6,655 nt of DNA from Clostridia bacterium (GCA_029054485.1 JAIDFD010000209.1:1-6655); one strand, 5' to 3'; counted from the first letter of the stretch, positions 1-6,153 are shown. Numbers and translations are program-made. The notes: generated by a model not told the origin, from the letters alone.

Positions 1-2
1 CT

Positions 3-323
3 GTTAATGCTCAAATGCAAATTATGGGAGCCATACAGAGGGGGCTACCCTTGCTTTCTGCGCTACCTAAAGCTTGGCCTATTTATGCCTTGGATATTAA
101 AGATTGTTTTTTCTCTATTCCACTCCACCCAAGAGACAGAGAAAGATTTGCTTTTACACTGCCTTCTATTAATCATGAACAACCAGATAGAAGGTATCAA
201 TGGAGAGTTTTACCTCAAGGTATGGCCAATAGCCCTACCATGTGCCAATTATATGTGGATGCAGTCCTTCAACCTGTAAGAAATAGTTTTCCTAATGTTA
301 AATTTTTTCATTATAAAAATTGA
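3..323 (+). CDS. pol: Partial endogenous retrovirus (class II, betaretrovirus-like) reverse transcriptase; host-derived fragment
   Basis: The frame is open from the window edge and reads as the fingers/palm of a retroviral reverse transcriptase, the enzyme that copies retroviral RNA into DNA. Visible landmarks are [10 protein letters not shown] near the start, palm motif A ([12 protein letters not shown], first catalytic Asp at 93-95), [19 protein letters not shown], and motif B (LPQGMANSP, 210-236) followed by [15 protein letters not shown]. These match class II endogenous retroviruses (IAP, MMTV, ERV-K type) from memory, and not bacterial retrons or group II introns. The frame ends ...FFHY then KN-stop. 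In intact elements HY is followed by MDD, so homology breaks at about 314/315, and the stop codon belongs to the adjoining bacterial DNA. There is no bacterial ribosome binding site. The simplest explanation is vertebrate DNA joined to a bacterial contig by misassembly or library chimerism. The family call is firm; the chimerism is an inference. Confidence 0.88.
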   Translation, partial: VNAQMQIMGAIQRGLPLLSALPKAWPIYALDIKDCFFSIPLHPRDRERFAFTLPSINHEQPDRRYQWRVLPQGMANSPTMCQLYVDAVLQPVRNSFPNVKFFHYKN

Positions 324-348
324 CATATAAATAAGATAGTGTTAAAAT
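320..348 (+). promoter_or_regulatory. Sigma-A-type promoter for the lipoprotein/pectate lyase operon
   Basis: A consensus -35 TTGACA (320-325) is followed after exactly 17 bases by TAAAAT (343-348). Transcription would start near 355, leaving a leader of roughly 80 bases before the first start codon. It lies just right of the retroviral segment, so bacterial sequence has resumed by 320. I see no convincing terminator, riboswitch or operator in the leader (349-427). Confidence 0.72.
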
Positions 349-427
349 TAATATGTCTGTAAGGGTTAAATTGTTTTTTTGCTTGCGCAGAAAAATAATT
401 TAGTCCGTAATGGATGAAAATAACCAT

Positions 428-433
428 GGAGGG
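428..433 (+). promoter_or_regulatory. Shine-Dalgarno that fixes the start of the first lipoprotein
   Basis: GGAGGG sits 4 bases before ATG at 438. Two in-frame upstream ATGs (414 and 426) have no such site, and the 426 codon directly abuts the GGAGGG. Starting at 438 also gives a clean MKKIK... lipoprotein signal peptide, whereas 414 would add eight residues before it. Confidence 0.8.
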
Positions 434-437
434 TAAA

Positions 438-1070
438 ATGAAAAAAATCAAACTGTTTTTGCCTGTTGTTTTTGCTCTTGTAGTGATATGCGCAATGTCA
501 TTGTTTGCGTGCAAAAAGACGGGTCAAGGAACACTGCAGTCAGTTGAAGTCACCGGCGAACCGTATAAAACGGTATTTTTGCTCGGAGAAGAGTTCAGTT
601 CTGCGGGAATAGAGGTAACTGCAAAATTCAGCAACTCTACAAAAATTTTGACTGATGAGGAGTATGAATTAGACTCATCGGCTTACAACGCCAATAAAGA
701 GGGAACTTACGAAATTAAGATTTCCTATACTTATAATGGTGTAACCGCAGATACTTCTTACGATGTTGAAGTCAAAGAGACTGTTTACGAAGGTCTTTAT
801 ATTACTATTGAAGGTGAGGCTCAAGACCATATCCTCTATCTTAGCCAAGTAATCGTCAAAGAAGTCGACAAAGACGGCGTAGTAAAAGAGGACGCTCTCG
901 ACAGCTCGGAATACACCATTAAAATTTATAACGGATCAACCGAGTTTGATTATGATGGCAGTGAAGTTGTATATTTGCCTAACGGAACTTATCAGATTTG
1001 GGCATTTAAAGATTCTTCAACTGTTGAAGGATACATTTTGAAAAACTTTGCATTTATAACGGTATCTTAA
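438..1070 (+). CDS. Secreted lipoprotein with bacterial Ig-like (Big_3-type) domain
   Basis: The product has 210 residues. Residues 1-24 are a lipoprotein signal peptide: KK near the N-terminus, a hydrophobic core, and a LFAC lipobox with Cys25 as the lipidated residue. The protein should therefore sit on the outer face of the membrane. Residues about 36-113 (SVEVTGEPYKTVFLLGEEFS...GIEVTAKF...YEIKISYTYNG...YDVEV) have the pattern of the group 3 bacterial Ig-like domain (Big_3), a beta-sandwich common in surface proteins of Bacillota. Residues 114-210 are beta-rich and may form a second sandwich, which I cannot assign. No catalytic motif is visible. It is the first gene of a unit with the PL9 lyase gene, with only 17 bases between them, so it may help bind or present pectin or scaffold the lyase at the surface. 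That role is inferred from context only. The start at 438 is chosen by its GGAGGG site. Confidence 0.85.
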   Translation: MKKIKLFLPVVFALVVICAMSLFACKKTGQGTLQSVEVTGEPYKTVFLLGEEFSSAGIEVTAKFSNSTKILTDEEYELDSSAYNANKEGTYEIKISYTYNGVTADTSYDVEVKETVYEGLYITIEGEAQDHILYLSQVIVKEVDKDGVVKEDALDSSEYTIKIYNGSTEFDYDGSEVVYLPNGTYQIWAFKDSSTVEGYILKNFAFITVS

Positions 1071-1087
1071 GCGGAGGGGAACAGATT

Positions 1088-4000
1088 ATGAAAAAATATA
1101 ATAAAGCAAATAAAAAAATTCTTGCAACCTTAGCTGTTTTTGCAGTTTCCGCAACTACTGTTTGTTCGGCGGCTGCATTCGCGGGATGCTCAAATCCTGA
1201 TTCGTCTGATAACAATGACGCAAACGTGGCAACCACAAAGATTGCTACGGCTATTGGCGAAGTAGTTTCAAGATCTTCCGGTACAACCTACTACGTTGCA
1301 CCCGATGGTTTGTCAACTAACGATGGCTTATCAACAGATAGCCCTATGGACATCAGATCTATACTTAACGAAGGGACTTCGCCCCTTCAACCCGGTGACA
1401 CCGTACTTGTTGCACCCGGTCATTATATGCTCGCGGAAAACAACCCTACGGAAAAAATTACGATGCTTGTAAGCGGCGAGTACAATAAGTATATCACGAT
1501 AAGAAATGCCAGCGAAACGGGCGAGCCTTGCGTTCTCGATTTCAGCGCGCAGTCCTTTGACAGCACTAACCGCGGCGTTTCCATTTACGGTGACTATATT
1601 TACTGGTACGGTATCGACATCTGCGGCGCAGGCGACAACGGTATGTATATCGGCGGTAGCTTCAACACTATCGAGTATTGCGATTTCTACAACAACCGCG
1701 ATACGGGACTTCAGCTCGGCAGATCGTATTCGGAATATTCTTATATAGATACATGGCCCAATTACAACCTCGTTAAAAACTGCACGTCGCACAACAACTA
1801 CGACAACGAGACCTACGGTGAAAACGCCGACGGTTTCGCGGCGAAACTTACGGTAGGTTACGGCAACGTATTCGACGGCTGTATCGCATACCGTAACTCC
1901 GACGACGGTTGGGACTTGTACGCTAAGACCGAGTCCGGTAATATCGGTACGGTTATTATGTACAACTGCGTTGCTTACGAAAACGGTTTCATCGAGTACA
2001 CGCAGGAAGTAAACAACGATAGATTTGTAGCGTGGAACGGCGCGTACAACGAAGAAAATACAAATTCTTATCTTACCCGTGACGGTGACGGCAACGGTTT
2101 CAAGCTCGGCGGCTCTACGATGGAAGGCGACGTTTTAATGTACAACTGCCTTTCGTTCAACAACAGAATGCACGGCGTAACCGATAACTCCAACCCCGGC
2201 GTTTTGTCTGTAAAGGGAGTAACAAGCTACAATAACGGTGCGGCAATCGATAACAATCCCAGTAGCGAATATTTCGGCTTGATTCGCGATGTTGAAAACG
2301 GAGATACTCACGCTAATATCGACCTGTCCCGCCAGACCTACAGCTATAATAATATCAGCCACGTTCTTTCGGTCGGCGACAGTTACAACAATTATACCGG
2401 TACAACTTCAAACCTTTCAAGCGATGCGCTCCGCGGTTCATCCATAGACAGCGTCCTTATTACGGTTTCCGGCGGTACTTTCACCTATTATGCTCTTGAA
2501 GGCGCAAACGATGTTCAGTCTAAAGTTGAGGGATTCAATTTTGCAACCCTCGGTACGAAGCTTACGGTAACTTCAACCGACATTTTCAAACAGCTTCCTT
2601 TCACCAAGAGCGAAGGTAACTATACCTTCAATATCACGGGTATGAAAGATTTGTATGCGGACGACACTGAGACCGCATTGAATCCCAACAGAGCGCATAT
2701 CAAATACCGTAACTCAGACGGCTCTGTCAATATGGGCGACCTTTTGGCAAAGAAGGACGGCGTTGACGATAAGCTCATTGCAGGCGAAAATATCGGTTCA
2801 ACCCTCAATAAAAAGTCGTATCAGGACTATGAACACTTCTATTTATCAGATTTAGTTGATAACACAGTTTCAAGCAGCGATGAGGCTACGGTTAAGAGAG
2901 CGGCGGAAACTCTTAAGCTCACATTAACCTGCGATCCCGAAGCAGTATATCAGGACTTTGACCTTGTCAACAAAATGATTAACGTTTCAATCAAATGGGG
3001 GTCGAGCGATGAATCGCTTCTTGTGGTCGATGACAGCTATGTAGATATCTCTGTTTCCCATTCCGAGTATATTAAGGCAGTCGTTTACCGCGATCCACAA
3101 GAGGATAAACACGTTACCCTTACAGCATATCTGACTTGCGGCAACGCGCACGAAACGGTTGATTTTGACCTTACTATCAAACAGGGTATTCCTACAATCG
3201 GCGATATTTACGTTACTACCCAGAGCGGCGACGTTATAAACAACGGCGGTACGTTTATTGTTGACCAGTATGCAATTTTCAGAGAGCCCGTTGTTTCGGT
3301 TGAAAACGGAATTGACTATAACGGCAAGACGCTTGATCCCAGTCAGTACACTGTTGCTTCAAGCTATAGCTACAAAGTAAACAAAAACGACACTGCAAAA
3401 ACTGTAGCGGGATTCACACCCTCGGCGGCAGGCGTATTCACGATAACTCACAAGGTTACCTTGAAAGATACAGGCGATACAGGCTCAATGGTTTATACTG
3501 TATATGTAGTAAGCCCTTACGCTGACGTATCGTTTGTAAGTGATGCCGGCGCAGCGGTAACAGTAAACCGTTACGGCTATATCCTTTCCGGCGAAGTTAC
3601 TAACGCAACAGGTTATCTCTATGCATTATCTTCGTCAACTCAGTTAAATGATGTTACTACGGCTAACATTAAAACTTACGCGGGCGTTAAATCGTATGCG
3701 TTCAGAGCGGACAATATCAGCTTCCAGTTTGATAACGCTAACAGCGGCGAGTACTATATCTACTACGCTATAACAAACGCTTCGGGCGAAGTAACTTCAA
3801 AAGTTTACGAAAATAAAGTTTCCGTTACCAATATCAGCAGCGAAGACGCTTTCATGAATATGGTAAACAGCGAATCGAGCAGTTCTATGATTTACATGCT
3901 TACCAAGGACCTTGATTTTACAAGTAAAACTTGGAAAAATGAACAGCAGACATTCAGAGGATTGTTCAACGGTGCTGGACATACGATTACCGGTATAACA

Positions 4001-4891
4001 ACTTCTAATACCGGATCATCGGATAAAGATTCTGCATATGTATTCTACAAAGTAGGCGGCGGTACAATAATGAACGTTAAGTTCGTTAACACTAACATTA
4101 CTGCCGTTAACGGACAGAAGGTCGGTTTCGTTTCCGAATGTACCGGCGGTTATTTCTATAACATTCAGTTCTTAGGGCTCAATGTTTACAGCTCTGCACA
4201 GCGTGTAGGCGGACTTATCGGTCAGGTAGGACTCGGCACTTTGGTCAGCATTGATCAGGTTGCTATTGATAACAGCGGTTACGAAAATTATGCAATAGCT
4301 TCCAACAACCAGAGAGCGGGCGGATTTATCGGCTTCTCGCAGGCAAGCAATGCGGGCACGATCTCGGTTGAGATTTTGAACAGCTGGGTAAACGCTTATG
4401 TTTGGGCACCTTTTGAAGTTGGCGGATTCTTCGGCACTTACGATTGCGGTAATACGACTGCGGCTGAATACTATCTTACGGTTGATCACTGCATATTTAC
4501 AGGAAAGGTAGAGGCAACTGGTTCAAAGAGCTATGCGGCAGGTATTCTCGGATATCAGAAAGGTAATCTTTCGAATATGACAATGACCAACTGCGTAAGC
4601 ACCGGCGAGATTTGGTTCAATAATGAAGCTTTGATCGTTTCTTTGAAGAACGCTTCGCACATGGTAGGATGCAGTACCGACCCTGCCGATGGTATCGAAG
4701 TTTGGGTAAGAAACTGCTACGCTACTTTGGAAGAGTACAATACATCGTTTGACGTAACCGTTTGGGATATTTACAGTGCAACCGATCCCTCGTACTATAC
4801 AGGTAGAGCAGGTTTCTCAACCGAGAAATGGAGCTTCGTTTACGACCAAGACACTGAGGAATTTACCGTAAGCTTGCTTTTCCTTAACTAA
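1088..4891 (+). CDS. Lipid-anchored family PL9 pectate lyase with Ig-like modules and C-terminal GLUG-like repeat region
   Basis: The product has 1267 residues and starts 8 bases after GGAGGGG. Residues 1-33 are a signal peptide with an FAGC lipobox (Cys34), so it is probably a surface lipoprotein. Residues about 66-430 are a right-handed beta-helix of polysaccharide lyase family 9, which cleaves polygalacturonate by calcium-dependent beta-elimination. Coils repeat an N-C-x-x-Y-x-N pattern (around 198, 232, 265, 294, 354). ENADGF (Asp248), SDDGWD (Asp272, Asp273, Asp276) and GNGFKLGG (Lys339) correspond to the calcium-binding Asp residues and catalytic Lys known from Dickeya Pel9A. Residues about 595-700 resemble an atrophied Ig-like (aBig_2-type) domain, and 705-912 two further beta-sandwich-like modules. 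Residues 915-1200 form a second repeat region with VGGLIGQ, AGGFIGF, VGGFFGT and AAGILGY at 34-39 residue spacing, as in GLUG-type adhesins. There is no LPXTG motif. Endo or exo mode cannot be told. Confidence 0.9.
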   Translation: MKKYNKANKKILATLAVFAVSATTVCSAAAFAGCSNPDSSDNNDANVATTKIATAIGEVVSRSSGTTYYVAPDGLSTNDGLSTDSPMDIRSILNEGTSPLQPGDTVLVAPGHYMLAENNPTEKITMLVSGEYNKYITIRNASETGEPCVLDFSAQSFDSTNRGVSIYGDYIYWYGIDICGAGDNGMYIGGSFNTIEYCDFYNNRDTGLQLGRSYSEYSYIDTWPNYNLVKNCTSHNNYDNETYGENADGFAAKLTVGYGNVFDGCIAYRNSDDGWDLYAKTESGNIGTVIMYNCVAYENGFIEYTQEVNNDRFVAWNGAYNEENTNSYLTRDGDGNGFKLGGSTMEGDVLMYNCLSFNNRMHGVTDNSNPGVLSVKGVTSYNNGAAIDNNPSSEYFGLIRDVENGDTHANIDLSRQTYSYNNISHVLSVGDSYNNYTGTTSNLSSDALRGSSIDSVLITVSGGTFTYYALEGANDVQSKVEGFNFATLGTKLTVTSTDIFKQLPFTKSEGNYTFNITGMKDLYADDTETALNPNRAHIKYRNSDGSVNMGDLLAKKDGVDDKLIAGENIGSTLNKKSYQDYEHFYLSDLVDNTVSSSDEATVKRAAETLKLTLTCDPEAVYQDFDLVNKMINVSIKWGSSDESLLVVDDSYVDISVSHSEYIKAVVYRDPQEDKHVTLTAYLTCGNAHETVDFDLTIKQGIPTIGDIYVTTQSGDVINNGGTFIVDQYAIFREPVVSVENGIDYNGKTLDPSQYTVASSYSYKVNKNDTAKTVAGFTPSAAGVFTITHKVTLKDTGDTGSMVYTVYVVSPYADVSFVSDAGAAVTVNRYGYILSGEVTNATGYLYALSSSTQLNDVTTANIKTYAGVKSYAFRADNISFQFDNANSGEYYIYYAITNASGEVTSKVYENKVSVTNISSEDAFMNMVNSESSSSMIYMLTKDLDFTSKTWKNEQQTFRGLFNGAGHTITGITTSNTGSSDKDSAYVFYKVGGGTIMNVKFVNTNITAVNGQKVGFVSECTGGYFYNIQFLGLNVYSSAQRVGGLIGQVGLGTLVSIDQVAIDNSGYENYAIASNNQRAGGFIGFSQASNAGTISVEILNSWVNAYVWAPFEVGGFFGTYDCGNTTAAEYYLTVDHCIFTGKVEATGSKSYAAGILGYQKGNLSNMTMTNCVSTGEIWFNNEALIVSLKNASHMVGCSTDPADGIEVWVRNCYATLEEYNTSFDVTVWDIYSATDPSYYTGRAGFSTEKWSFVYDQDTEEFTVSLLFLN

Positions 4892-4913
4892 GAAAAATAA
4901 AATACTACAACTC

Positions 4914-4947
4914 AAAGCTCCCGCATAAAGCGGGAGCTTTATTTTTT
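4914..4947 (+). terminator. Rho-independent terminator of the pectate lyase operon
   Basis: A perfect 11-bp stem, AAAGCTCCCGC (4914-4924) with GCGGGAGCTTT (4930-4940), encloses an ATAAA loop and is followed by A and a run of six T. It lies 22 bases after the lyase stop codon and ends the two-gene unit. Confidence 0.93.
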
Positions 4948-4954
4948 AAAAAAT

Positions 4955-4980
4955 CCGAAAATTGTACACAATATTTTCGG
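4955..4980 (+). promoter_or_regulatory. Inverted repeat reaching into the Shine-Dalgarno of the small Cys-rich gene
   Basis: CCGAAAAT (4955-4962) is exactly complementary to ATTTTCGG (4973-4980). The ten bases between hold TGTACA, and TGT/ACA could extend the stem past a small bulge. The last two G of the right arm are the first two G of the GGAGGG ribosome binding site (4979-4984). It could be an RNA hairpin that limits translation or a DNA operator. No convincing promoter is visible in the 43 bases between the preceding terminator and the start codon, so how this gene is transcribed is unclear. Confidence 0.45.
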
Positions 4981-4990
4981 AGGGTAATTT

Positions 4991-5164
4991 ATGGGTAAAA
5001 AAGGCTGTCCTTATTGCGAATTTAATTGGGATAAAATGTGTGAGGTCTGCACGCTTACACAACAGCCCACAGGCGATGCAGTTGTTTGTGATTTCGGCTA
5101 TGATGTGGAGTGCGCGGAATTTAGAAAAGCAAAACCGCAAAAAACAAAAAAGCGGAGGAAGTAG
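4991..5164 (+). CDS. Small six-cysteine protein, zinc-ribbon-like, function unknown
   Basis: This 57-residue frame is preceded by a strong site, CGGAGGG, six bases before ATG. The protein begins MGKKGCPYCEF and has Cys at 6, 9, 17, 20, 33 and 41. The pattern is CxxC, seven residues, CxxC, twelve residues, C, seven residues, C. Two CxxC knuckles suggest a structural zinc site. The CPYC pair also resembles a thioredoxin-type redox motif, but the protein is too small for that fold. The tail is basic and Lys-rich (KAKPQKTKKRRK). There is no signal peptide or membrane segment, so it is likely cytoplasmic. It lies alone between the lyase operon terminator and a tRNA gene with its own promoter. I do not recognise the family. 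A strong ribosome binding site, no internal stop and the regular Cys spacing argue that it is real; an overlapping 88-residue frame from 4962 lacks these signs. Confidence 0.75.
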   Translation: MGKKGCPYCEFNWDKMCEVCTLTQQPTGDAVVCDFGYDVECAEFRKAKPQKTKKRRK

Positions 5165-5209
5165 TTTAAAAAAATTCATAGCTATTTTATTGATTAAGGT
5201 TGTTTTTGC

Positions 5210-5238
5210 TTGCAAAGCCGCAGTTTAAGTGATATAAT
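5210..5238 (+). promoter_or_regulatory. Promoter of tRNA-Glu
   Basis: TTGCAA (5210-5215) and a perfect -10 TATAAT (5233-5238) are separated by 17 bases. The predicted start near 5245 leaves a leader of about 8 bases before the mature tRNA, which is typical of single tRNA genes. Confidence 0.8.
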
Positions 5239-5252
5239 CACACTTGCTGAAC

Positions 5253-5327
5253 GGCCTTGTGGTCAAGCGGTTAAGACGGAGCCCTCTCAAGGCTCAATCC
5301 CGGGTTCGATTCCCGGCAGGGTCACCA
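5253..5327 (+). tRNA. tRNA-Glu (anticodon CTC), CCA encoded
   Basis: The full cloverleaf can be drawn. The acceptor stem is GGCCTTG with CAGGGTC (G-T pairs at the second and fifth positions). The D stem is GTC with GAC. The anticodon stem is GAGCC with GGCTC, enclosing the loop CTCTCAA, which gives anticodon CTC and reads the Glu codon GAG. The T arm is CCGGG-TTCGATT-CCCGG, followed by discriminator A and encoded CCA (5325-5327). Length is 75 bases with a short four-base variable region. It is a single-gene unit with its own promoter and terminator. No intron or truncation is seen. Confidence 0.95.
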
Positions 5328-5364
5328 AAATAAAACACAGTCGAGTTCGACTGTGTTTTATTTT
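5327..5364 (+). terminator. Terminator abutting the tRNA 3' end
   Basis: An 18-base arm (5327-5344) is perfectly complementary to 5347-5364, with only GT between the arms. The GC core is CACAGTCGA with TCGACTGTG, flanked by A-rich and T-rich arms (TTTTATTTT at the 3' side). The left arm begins on the last A of the encoded CCA, so hairpin and tRNA are contiguous. The symmetric A/T arms could end transcription from either side. Confidence 0.88.
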
Positions 5365-5443
5365 GTGGTTTTGTTGTTGCTCGTTTATTCATTTATTCAA
5401 GCGCCCGCCACAGTGCCATTTTACTTTTGACGGTGTTATATGG

Positions 5444-5472
5444 TTGAAAAATCGTATGGTTTGTGCCATAAT
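5444..5472 (+). promoter_or_regulatory. Promoter of the small lipoprotein gene
   Basis: TTGAAA (5444-5449) and CATAAT (5467-5472) are separated by 17 bases, giving a start near 5479 and a leader of about 45 bases. A TTGACG at 5427 has no matching -10 at the right distance. Positions 5365-5443, between the tRNA terminator and this promoter, show nothing else I can identify. Confidence 0.65.
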
Positions 5473-5523
5473 AAATTTACTCAAATTGCGTGATAAACAG
5501 TAATTTAACTAGGAGAATTAACG

Positions 5524-5967
5524 ATGAAAAAGTTAGTTGCAATAATGATTATGGCAGCTTTATGCGTCTTAATCCTTGCGGGGTGTAATTCTGTTCCAAA
5601 AGAAGATTATGACAAATTATATAATGAACTGACAACAGTTCAAGAAGAAAACGAAATTTTGAAACAAAAAGATGAATGGCTTAAAAAATATCAAAGCGTT
5701 CAATTTGGCACAACAAAAGAGGATATTGTTGCAGTTTTAGGGCAAGTAAACGGATCTATTACCGGCAGTAGTGGCGAATATTTTATAGAAGTTCTTACTT
5801 GGAACAACAATTCACTATACAATTCCTATGAAAAAGACGATAATTGTATAGTAATCGGATTTAAGAATGATGTTGTAATTTTTAAGGCATACGGGTTAAA
5901 ACCCCAAAATATAATTATTGATTCGGATAGGGGCATAATTTATACTGGATTTATAGAAGCTCTTTAA
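5524..5967 (+). CDS. Small lipoprotein with coiled coil and SmpA/DUF3862-like domain
   Basis: The product has 147 residues and is preceded by AGGAG (5511-5515), 8 bases from ATG. Residues 1-20 are a textbook lipoprotein signal, MKKLVAIMIMAALCVLILAGC, with the LAGC lipobox and lipidated Cys21. Residues about 26-57 (KEDYDKLYNELTTVQEENEILKQKD) look like a coiled coil. Residues about 58-125 follow the pattern of the SmpA/BLIP-like fold found in DUF3862-type proteins: VQFGTTKEDIVAVLGQ, then a beta strand with a Tyr/Trp-rich stretch (FIEVLTWNNNSLY), then IVIGFKNDVVIFKAYG. Proteins of that fold usually mediate protein-protein contacts at the cell surface; no enzyme residues are visible. It has its own promoter and terminator, so its adjacency to the tRNA and to the XRE gene says little about its role. 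The lipoprotein call is strong; the fold is a recognition from memory. Confidence 0.85.
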   Translation: MKKLVAIMIMAALCVLILAGCNSVPKEDYDKLYNELTTVQEENEILKQKDEWLKKYQSVQFGTTKEDIVAVLGQVNGSITGSSGEYFIEVLTWNNNSLYNSYEKDDNCIVIGFKNDVVIFKAYGLKPQNIIIDSDRGIIYTGFIEAL

Positions 5968-6005
5968 TAAATTTCAATTTATAGGGGCGTTTCGGTTTAG
6001 TTATT

Positions 6006-6056
6006 AGGACGGTCACCAAAAATAAATACATTACTTTTGGTGCTGTCTTGATTTTT
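6006..6056 (+). terminator. Terminator of the small lipoprotein gene
   Basis: AGGACGGTCACCAAAA (6006-6021) pairs with TTTTGGTGCTGTCTT (6035-6049). There are eight pairs on the loop side and seven more below a single bulged T6013, followed by GA and five T (6052-6056). It begins about 40 bases after the stop codon at 5967. The long loop and the bulge make it weaker-looking than the other terminators here. Confidence 0.6.
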
Positions 6057-6063
6057 GCAGGTT

Positions 6064-6094
6064 AGCAGTAGCGGGAGCTACTGCTTTTATTTTT
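6064..6094 (+). terminator. Second, perfect terminator before the XRE regulator
   Basis: AGCAGTAGC (6064-6072) and GCTACTGCT (6077-6085) form a perfect nine-base-pair stem on a GGGA tetraloop, followed by a T-rich tract (TTTTATTTTT). It stands 8 bases after the previous terminator's T tract and insulates the downstream regulator from read-through. Confidence 0.85.
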
Positions 6095-6121
6095 GAAAAT
6101 AATGGTGATGTGAAGGATAGT

Positions 6122-6153
6122 GTCGTGACTTTTTGCGGGAATACGACTATAAT
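6122..6153 (+). promoter_or_regulatory. Promoter and possible operator of the XRE regulator
   Basis: A perfect -10 TATAAT (6148-6153) lies 17 bases after a weak -35, GTGACT (6125-6130). The inverted pair GTCGT (6122-6126) and ACGAC (6143-6147) brackets the spacer, with centres 21 bases apart, about two helical turns. That is where an autorepressor dimer could bind. Promoter confidence is good; the operator is an inference. Confidence 0.6.

Noticed and set aside
7..279. A 90-residue frame overlapping the reverse transcriptase region
   Set aside because: It is a shifted frame of the retroviral segment with no recognisable features; the frame from position 3 carries all the RT motifs.
1..314. 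Retron, diversity-generating retroelement or group II intron reverse transcriptase
   Set aside because: Motif wording ([27 protein letters not shown]) is that of vertebrate class II retroviruses. No template/variable repeats, msr-msd structure or intron domains are present.
374..386. T-run plus GCTTGC shared with 5203-5213 upstream of the tRNA
   Set aside because: A short match dominated by a T-run of different length, with no shared promoter position; most likely chance.
414..437. Upstream ATG at 414 (and 426) as the start of the first lipoprotein
   Set aside because: Neither has a ribosome binding site, whereas 438 follows GGAGGG and gives a standard lipoprotein signal peptide.
1331..1792. 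Opposite-strand frames within the pectate lyase gene (also at 2135-2362, 2620-2808, 3797-3982 and 4172-4489)
   Set aside because: They lie wholly inside a well-supported gene, lack ribosome binding sites and resemble no family; they are by-products of codon bias in the real frame.
4962..5228. An 88-residue + strand frame and an 89-residue - strand frame (4946-5215) over the Cys-rich gene
   Set aside because: Neither has a start signal. The 57-residue frame has a strong Shine-Dalgarno and regular Cys spacing, and the 88-residue frame runs into the tRNA promoter.
5210..5503. A 97-residue frame running through the tRNA-Glu and its terminator
   Set aside because: It covers a complete tRNA cloverleaf and hairpin, so it is not a protein gene.
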